The translations under genes were made by a program, and so were the position numbers. Positions 60,082-64,000 of a DNA stretch of 64,000 nucleotides are shown one piece after another. The DNA is from Salminus brasiliensis. Its lineage: Eukaryota > Chordata > Actinopteri > Characiformes > Bryconidae. How positions within the stretch are numbered: position 1 is the first letter of the stretch; each line of letters begins with the position of its first letter. The notes under the pieces are model-generated. The model saw only the letters and a list, made by a program, of their open reading frames with translations. It searched no databases and was not told the DNA's origin. The stretch spans positions 28,798,261-28,862,260 of the forward strand of contig NC_132878.1 in assembly GCF_030463535.1 (NCBI RefSeq), written 5' to 3'.

Positions 60082-61648
60082 TGCCCTCCATAATTATTGG
60101 CACCCCTGGTTAAGGTGTGTTCTTTAGCTTCTTTTTTCACGATGGAAAAAAGAGTAAAATCCAACCTTTAACTCAAGTGAATTTATTCAGTAGGAAAAAA
60201 ATCCCACATTAAGAAATAATTGTTTAACATCAAATCATGTGTGCCACAATTATTGGCACCCCTGATGTTAATACTTTGTACAACCCCCTTTTGCCAACAA
60301 AACAGCACCTAATCTTCTCTTCTAATGTTTCACAAGATGGGAGAATACAGATTGAGGGATCTTTGACCATTCCTCTTTGCACAATCTCTCTAAATCATCC
60401 AGTGACCTGGGTCCTCTCCTCTGCACTCTCCTCTTTAGCTCACCCCACAGGTTTTCAATGGGGTTGAGGTCTGGGGACTGAGATGGCCATGGGAGGAGCT
60501 TGATTCTGTGTGTGGTGAACCATTTCTGTGTAGATTTGGCCATATGTTTTGGGTCATTATCTTGCTGAAAGACCCAGTGATGACCCATCTTCAGCTTTTG
60601 GGCAGAAGCCACCAGATTTTGTTTTAAAATGTCCTGGTATTTCAAAGCATTCATGATGCCATGCACCCTAACAAGGTTCCCAGGGCCTTTGGAAGAGAAA
60701 CAGGCCCACAGCATCACTGATCCTCCCCCATATTTCACAGTGGGCATGAGGTGCTTTTCTGCATACTCAGCTCTTGTGTTATGTCAGACCCACTTAGAGC
60801 ATTTGTTGCCAAAAAGCTCGATCTTAGTTTCATCTGACCAAAGCACACGGCCCCAGTTGAAGTTCCAGTACTGCTTAGCAAACTCCAGACGTTTGCGTTT
60901 ATGATTGTGAGTGAGAAAAGTTTTTTTCCGTGCATGCCTCCCAAACAGCTTGTTGGCATGCAGATAGCGCCTGATGGTTGTTTTGGAGACTTTGTGACCC
61001 CAAGAAGCTATCATTTGTTGCAATTCTGTAACAGTGAGCTTTGGAGAGCTTTTTATTTCTCTTATCATCCTCCTCACTGTGCGTGGTGGCATAAACTTGC
61101 ATCCTCGTCCAGGCTTGTTTACCACTGTTCCAGTTGTTTTAAACTTCTTAATAATTCCTCTGACAGTAGATATGGACAGGTGGAGGTGAGTGGCTATTTT
61201 CTTGTAGCCATTGCCTGACTTGTGGAGGTCAACACACATCTGCCTTACTTGAATGGTATGTTCCTTTGTCTTTCCCATGTTGAAGAGAAATGGCCTCTGT
61301 GTCACATCATATTTATACCCCAGGGAAAAAGGAAGTTGTGAATTACTAACTAAATGTTCTTACATACTCTGATCAACTTCGTAAACTACTGTAGAATTGA
61401 CAGAAATACTTTAATTACATTTATTTCCTAAGAAATGTTAGGGGTGCCAATAATTGTGGAACAGGTGATTTTATGAAGAATAATTATTCCTTAGTCATTT
61501 TTTTTTCCTCTTAAAATTCACTTGAGTTAAAGGTTGGATTTTACTATTTTTTCCATCGTGGTTCTATATTATTTAGAAAAAAACTCAATTTATTAGAAGC
61601 TAAAGAACACATCTTAACCAGGGGTGCCAATAATTATGGAGGGCACTG
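60079..61648 (-). mobile_element. Full-length Tc1-like transposon with decayed transposase
   Basis: The inverted ends CAGTGCCCTCCATAATTATT ... are flanked by TA. Inner repeats of about 30 bp sit inside each end (TTAACTCAAGTGAAT and its inverse). Length is about 1.57 kb, full size. Inserted within TA repeats, it lies far from any gene body. Confidence 0.93.
60258..61278 (-). pseudogene. Tc1-type transposase, inactivated by two in-frame stop codons
   Basis: The frame starts MGKTKEHTIQVRQMCVDLHK (ATG at 61278) and runs through SISTVRGIIKKFKTTGTVVN and [12 protein letters not shown] (first Asp). It then stops at a TGA after CSKWV (near 60781-60783), where relatives carry a Trp. It resumes in the same frame through HNTRAEYAEKHLMPTVKYGG, QQDNDPKHM (second Asp) and [11 protein letters not shown] (Glu). 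A second stop, a TAG, follows HLVKH near 60320, about 18 codons before the expected end ALGAV-type tail near 60258. There is no frameshift, so only nonsense mutations separate this copy from an open frame. Confidence 0.88.
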
Positions 61649-61649
61649 T

Positions 61650-62170
61650 ATATATATATGTATATATATATATTAGACATTTTGCTAAAGCAACCAACTT
61701 TAGCATAGCACAGTTAATTGTCCTGGCTATCATGTTAGTTATTAACATTTTTGTTTATCATGTTTTTTCAAAATAATTGACAAGATAATTAGACTGTAAT
61801 TTGCAAAGTAAGTGTGTGAAACAAAAAATCAAGACCAACAATGCACCAAAACAACCAGTGAACCAGTGACAGGGTCATGGGCCTCTAAGGCTCATTGATG
61901 TGATCCATGAAGGCCTCACCTCACAACTTGCAGGACATTTATTAGGTACTGGTATTACTGTTATGGCTGACCAGTGTAAGTTTGCACTGAGAAAAGCCTT
62001 GGCCTAAAAGGTTTTTACCTAAGGCTACCACAGACTAACTTAGATAATAGCTAACAGTTAACAGTGTAGCAAATGCCTGAGGGTGTGTGGGAAGTGAAAT
62101 CAGAATGAGGATGCAAGATGGGTTTCACACCAGTAGTGTGTGTGTGTCTGTGTGGAGGTGCAGGTTAAAC
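61650..62170. other. Intergenic
   Basis: A short TA run at 61649-61672 follows the transposon. The rest is unique, with nothing supported. Confidence 0.45.
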
Positions 62171-62199
62171 TATTTTAGCTCACTGAAGCATTCAACTGA

Positions 62200-62261
62200 A
62201 CTGGAAACACACACACACACACACACATTCTCAGGATACTAATGTGTTTTAAATAAACAAC

Positions 62262-62297
<36 letters not shown>

Positions 62298-62359
62298 CGA
62301 GGGTCTCTCAAGTAAACATTGGACTCTATTCATAGGAAGCTGAGTCACACCTGAAACCA

Positions 62360-62406
<47 letters not shown>

Positions 62407-62563
62407 ACACAAAGAAGGTTTAAAATTCTATCCTAAAATTTTTTTGCACCTCTGTGTGAGGATCCTGACAGGTGTGAGGTCAGAGGTCAGAGGGAGTGAA
62501 GCTATTCCAGGCCGACCTACAAGAGCATTTTCATCTTTAAATGGAACCAAATTCCAGCAGTAC

Positions 62564-62606
<43 letters not shown>
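62200..62606. repeat. Cluster of (CA)n and (GA)n microsatellites
   Basis: CA runs at about 62208-62227, 62359-62401 and 62569-62602, and a GA run at about 62265-62294. A further CA run is at 63677-63706. Confidence 0.9.
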
Positions 62607-62607
<1 letters not shown>

Positions 62608-62690
62608 ACACGCAGAGCTGTCAGTCAGGAACGGTGGCCCAATGTGTAATAATCGAAGGACGGCTGAAGCCCAGCCCCCTCTGATCTGAC

Positions 62691-62991
62691 CTGCTGTAAA
62701 CCCCCATAACCTCCTGACTCATGGACTTGTAGAGTGGTGGACTCTGCTCCTCCCACACTACACACTTCTGTCCTGTCATCACGTCATGCCTGCTGGGCCG
62801 CAGAGCAGAGCACAGGTATGCAGTGTTCTCCAGTTCCTGCGGTGTAATCTTGACTGATGTAAATAAACAGTTCGAGCAGAACAAAAGCAGCTCAAACTGC
62901 TTCTGAACTTCTTCACCACTGCAGCTTCCAGCAGCTATTAGCACCAGAACCACAAGACTGAAATCAGCCTCTTTAACAACTTTTATTATAC
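62691..62991 (-). CDS. Possible internal exon of an unidentified protein
   Basis: A minus-strand open stretch is bounded by a good acceptor (TGTTTGTAG at 62992-63000) and a good donor (CAG then GTCAGA at 62690). It encodes about 100 residues with a mixed, protein-like composition: VVKEADFSLVVLVLIAAGSC, then QKQFELLLFCSNCLFTSVKI, then TPQELENTAYLCSALRPSRH, then VVWEEQSPPLYKSMSQEVMG. I do not recognise the family and see no neighbouring exon in the window, so it could be one exon of a gene beyond the right edge or a chance open frame. Confidence 0.3.
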
Positions 62992-63302
62992 CTACAAACA
63001 CACGTGCTTACATACCAACACTACATAGCAGCATCCTATTAACCACCTAAGATACCATAGCATCCATCTAGCAACACATTCAAAACCTTGGATACCTTAG
63101 TAACTGCAGAGCGACATACTATCAACCCAACAGAGATACTCAAGCAAGAACCTAGCAACCAGCTACAGGAATGCCATATCAACTGCATAGCAACACCATA
63201 TAAACGACCTGAAATACCTTAGCAACAAACTATGACAGCCACTTTGCAAACACAATGCATCTTATTTACAGGATTGGCTATTTCCTAATTTACACTGCAG
63301 TG

Positions 63303-63581
63303 TAGAGCTGAGCGATATGACATTTTAAAGATATTTTATCACAATACACGATATATATCACAATATTTCATATATGCACAACGTACCAGCAGCGTAAAAT
63401 ATAAAACAATGATATCCAAATACTCTCCCATTCTGAGTACCGTGATTGTTACTCAAAATATGCTGCACGCCATTTAATTAAATAAGACAATATCCGCGAT
63501 ACACTCATAAAAGCATATTGTGTACCACGCTAACAAAATTCATCACGATATGATAAAATATTGTCATATTGCCCAGCTCTA
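63303..63581. mobile_element. hAT-type MITE with perfect 8-bp target duplication
   Basis: The inverted ends TAGAGCTGAGCGATATGACA and (inverted) TAGAGCTGGGCAATATGACA match over most of about 45 bp. The element is flanked by identical CTGCAGTG octamers at 63295-63302 and 63582-63589. Length is 279 bp, AT-rich and non-coding. The 8-bp duplication and TAGAGCTG-type ends assign it to hAT. A degenerate relative is at 4875-5164. Confidence 0.88.
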
Positions 63582-63589
63582 CTGCAGTG

Positions 63590-63675
63590 GCAATAATTAA
63601 CTATCATGAATGGTTTTGGAACTATGGTAATACCAGTGTGTGCAGAGTGCACTCTGGTGGAGAAACTTAGCAGAT

Positions 63676-63708
<33 letters not shown>

Positions 63709-64000
63709 CAGGACATTTTACAGTACAACAACTTCTATTTTTGTATTCCAACCAAAAATGCTGAGGCCAGAGCGCAGGGTGAGCCATGCTATAGTGCTAT
63801 CTAGCAACCATAAAACTATTATGTACACAAGGTTAGGGCCACAAAAATCAAAACATTTTTTTGGCTGGCAAATGAAGTGTTTTTACTTGGATAGTGGATC
63901 TAATGTAATAGTCAATAATAATCATCTCCTGCTTTCCTGACAGCTCTGTATAGTGTATACTAAGTTGTGGCTACACCTGAGCTAGTTTGACCAAGATTCA
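63590..64000. other. Right-edge sequence
   Basis: Apart from a CA run at about 63677-63706, no feature supported. Confidence 0.45.

Overview
The window is eukaryotic, and its gene content and repeats point to a ray-finned (teleost) fish. It has multi-exon vertebrate genes with GT-AG introns, two connexin genes with single coding exons, several Tc1/mariner families of fish type, hAT-type MITEs, a LINE 3' end with a short-repeat tail, and very many CA/GA/TA microsatellites. There is no bacterial or viral gene organisation.

Layout. Three housekeeping genes lie on the minus strand: cwc15 (spliceosome component; coding exons 142-4852, 3' end off the left edge), fam76b (10 coding exons, 10475-21387, complete, 327 aa) and mtmr2 (16 coding exons, 25454-34746, complete, 638 aa, catalytic Cys and Arg present). 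Their human orthologues are linked on 11q21. Two connexin genes follow on the plus strand: a beta connexin of Cx32/Cx27.5 type (43782-44504, 240 aa) and an alpha connexin (54531-55616, 361 aa). They probably form an old alpha-beta connexin cluster. I joined all exons by reading splice sites and checking phase; every junction in fam76b and mtmr2 keeps frame.

Between and inside the genes the window is repeat-rich. At least six Tc1/mariner-like families are present. One copy (393-1987) carries an uninterrupted DD34E transposase, one (60079-61648) has two nonsense codons, and the rest are internally deleted or fragmentary. Three hAT-like MITEs are visible, two of them with target-site duplications.

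Tandem arrays occupy roughly a fifth of the window. They are a 6.8-kb, 33-bp-unit G-rich minisatellite with higher-order structure filling most of fam76b intron 1; a 1.6-kb TACCCACCACTCTCACC array and a 3-kb 18-bp array between mtmr2 and the beta connexin; a split array rich in TGAGTCA heptamers between the two connexins; and smaller arrays near the alpha connexin.

I did not find a new enzymatic or defence system. The strongest unusual signals are the G-rich higher-order array inside a transcribed intron, the AP-1-like minisatellite between the connexins, the repeated use of TG-repeat tracts just upstream of splice acceptors in fam76b and mtmr2, and a 27-bp end-to-end remnant of a Tc1 element beside a full copy.
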